Origin: Quisquiliibacterium sp.
GTDB lineage: Bacteria; Pseudomonadota; Gammaproteobacteria; Burkholderiales; Burkholderiaceae_E
DNA length: 6,333 bases
NCBI GenBank assembly: GCA_030830765.1
Contig: JAURMJ010000296.1
Coordinates: 1 to 6,333 of the forward strand
Reading direction: 5' to 3'
Shown here: one piece after another, positions 5,986 to 6,333 of the stretch
How positions within the stretch are numbered: the stretch's first letter is position 1
Layout of the letters: the number at the start of each line of letters is the position of its first letter
Notes under the pieces: generated by a model
The model's input: only the letters and a program-made list of their open reading frames with translations
What the model was told of the DNA's origin: nothing
The model's database searches: none
Program-made: the position numbers and the translations under genes

Positions 5986-6333
5986 CCAGATCAACGAGGC
6001 CATCCGTCCTGTCATCCGATCCCGACGGTATGAGTAGAAACGGGCTGGATCGCTCACGGTGCATAAACCGCCTCCGCTGATCTTGGTGACCCCGGCCTGC
6101 TCAAGCCTGCGCCTGGCCAGCCAGAACAGGTCGCCATAGCATTTCTCAGGATTTGCAGTTCCCGCAAACCCTGCCGCCGCCCCTGGATCCTGATCAACGA
6201 AAGCATCTCGAACTTCCATGCCGACCTCGAAATGTGACGGTCCGATGGCCGGTCCCAACCAGGCCAGCCATTGGTGATCGTGCGTACGCTCAGCCAGAGC
6301 ATCGACTGTGGCCTGCACGACACCGCCTGCCAA
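5977..6333 (-). CDS. pgeF: Peptidoglycan editing factor PgeF (YfiH/YlmD family), N-terminus outside window
   Basis: The frame is open to the right edge and gives the last 118 residues of a family usually about 245-270 long. PgeF, formerly annotated as a laccase-domain or purine nucleoside phosphorylase protein, prevents wrong amino acids from being kept in peptidoglycan precursors. The match is clear: AGGVVQATV follows the expected HAGWRG region, then LAWLGPAIGPSHFEVG (23-38), GDLFWLARRRLEQAGV (67-82) and the strongly conserved C-terminus YSYRRDRMTGRMASLIW (100-116). The family's metal/catalytic His, Cys and His lie upstream in the missing half, so activity cannot be judged. No start codon should be assigned here. 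In betaproteobacteria pgeF is commonly found just upstream of phaC, as here. Confidence 0.93.
   Translation of the reverse strand: MAGGVVQATVDALAERTHDHQWLAWLGPAIGPSHFEVGMEVRDAFVDQDPGAAAGFAGTANPEKCYGDLFWLARRRLEQAGVTKISGGGLCTVSDPARFYSYRRDRMTGRMASLIWIE

Overview
The window is a moderately GC-rich bacterial chromosome segment carrying a polyhydroxybutyrate (PHB) storage locus. The gene order pgeF, phaC, phaB, phaR, rimO, and the close match of PhaC, PhaB and RimO to proteins I remember from Ralstonia/Cupriavidus and Bordetella, suggest a betaproteobacterium of the order Burkholderiales. An Alcaligenaceae-like lineage is plausible but unproven. I see no RNA genes, insertion sequences, phage genes or CRISPR array, and no stretch over 300 bases lacks a gene.

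Layout: nearly everything is on the minus strand, so transcription runs from high to low coordinates. The right edge (5977-6333) holds the C-terminal part of pgeF, a peptidoglycan editing factor, ending in a large inverted repeat. A small two-helix membrane protein gene (5598-5864) points the other way. A 139-bp divergent intergenic region separates it from the main cluster: phaC (class I PHA synthase, 3482-5458), phaB (acetoacetyl-CoA reductase, 2674-3411), phaR (PHB-responsive repressor, 2031-2588), rimO (ribosomal protein S12 methylthiotransferase, 635-2050) and a dihydrodipicolinate-synthase-family aldolase/lyase cut by the left edge (1-621). Gaps are 70, 85, -20 and 13 nt, so phaC to the lyase gene may form one transcript, with possible internal control at the phaB-phaR gap.

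How the genes work together: PhaB makes (R)-3-hydroxybutyryl-CoA with NADPH. PhaC polymerises it on the granule surface. PhaR senses polymer and represses PHB genes. The beta-ketothiolase gene phaA, often between phaC and phaB in this order of bacteria, is absent here, so acetoacetyl-CoA must come from a thiolase encoded elsewhere. RimO and the lyase have no obvious biochemical link to PHB.

The main point of interest is PhaC. It has a normal catalytic core but carries a roughly 105-residue Lys/Ala/Ser/Pro-rich, strongly basic N-terminal tail resembling histone H1 or the tails of the nucleoid-binding granule proteins PhaF and PhaM. This raises the possibility that the synthase itself tethers granules to DNA. 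Also notable are a TTG start for phaR, a rimO that appears to start at a GTG inside phaR, a lyase lacking key dihydrodipicolinate synthase residues, and paired direct repeats upstream of phaC.
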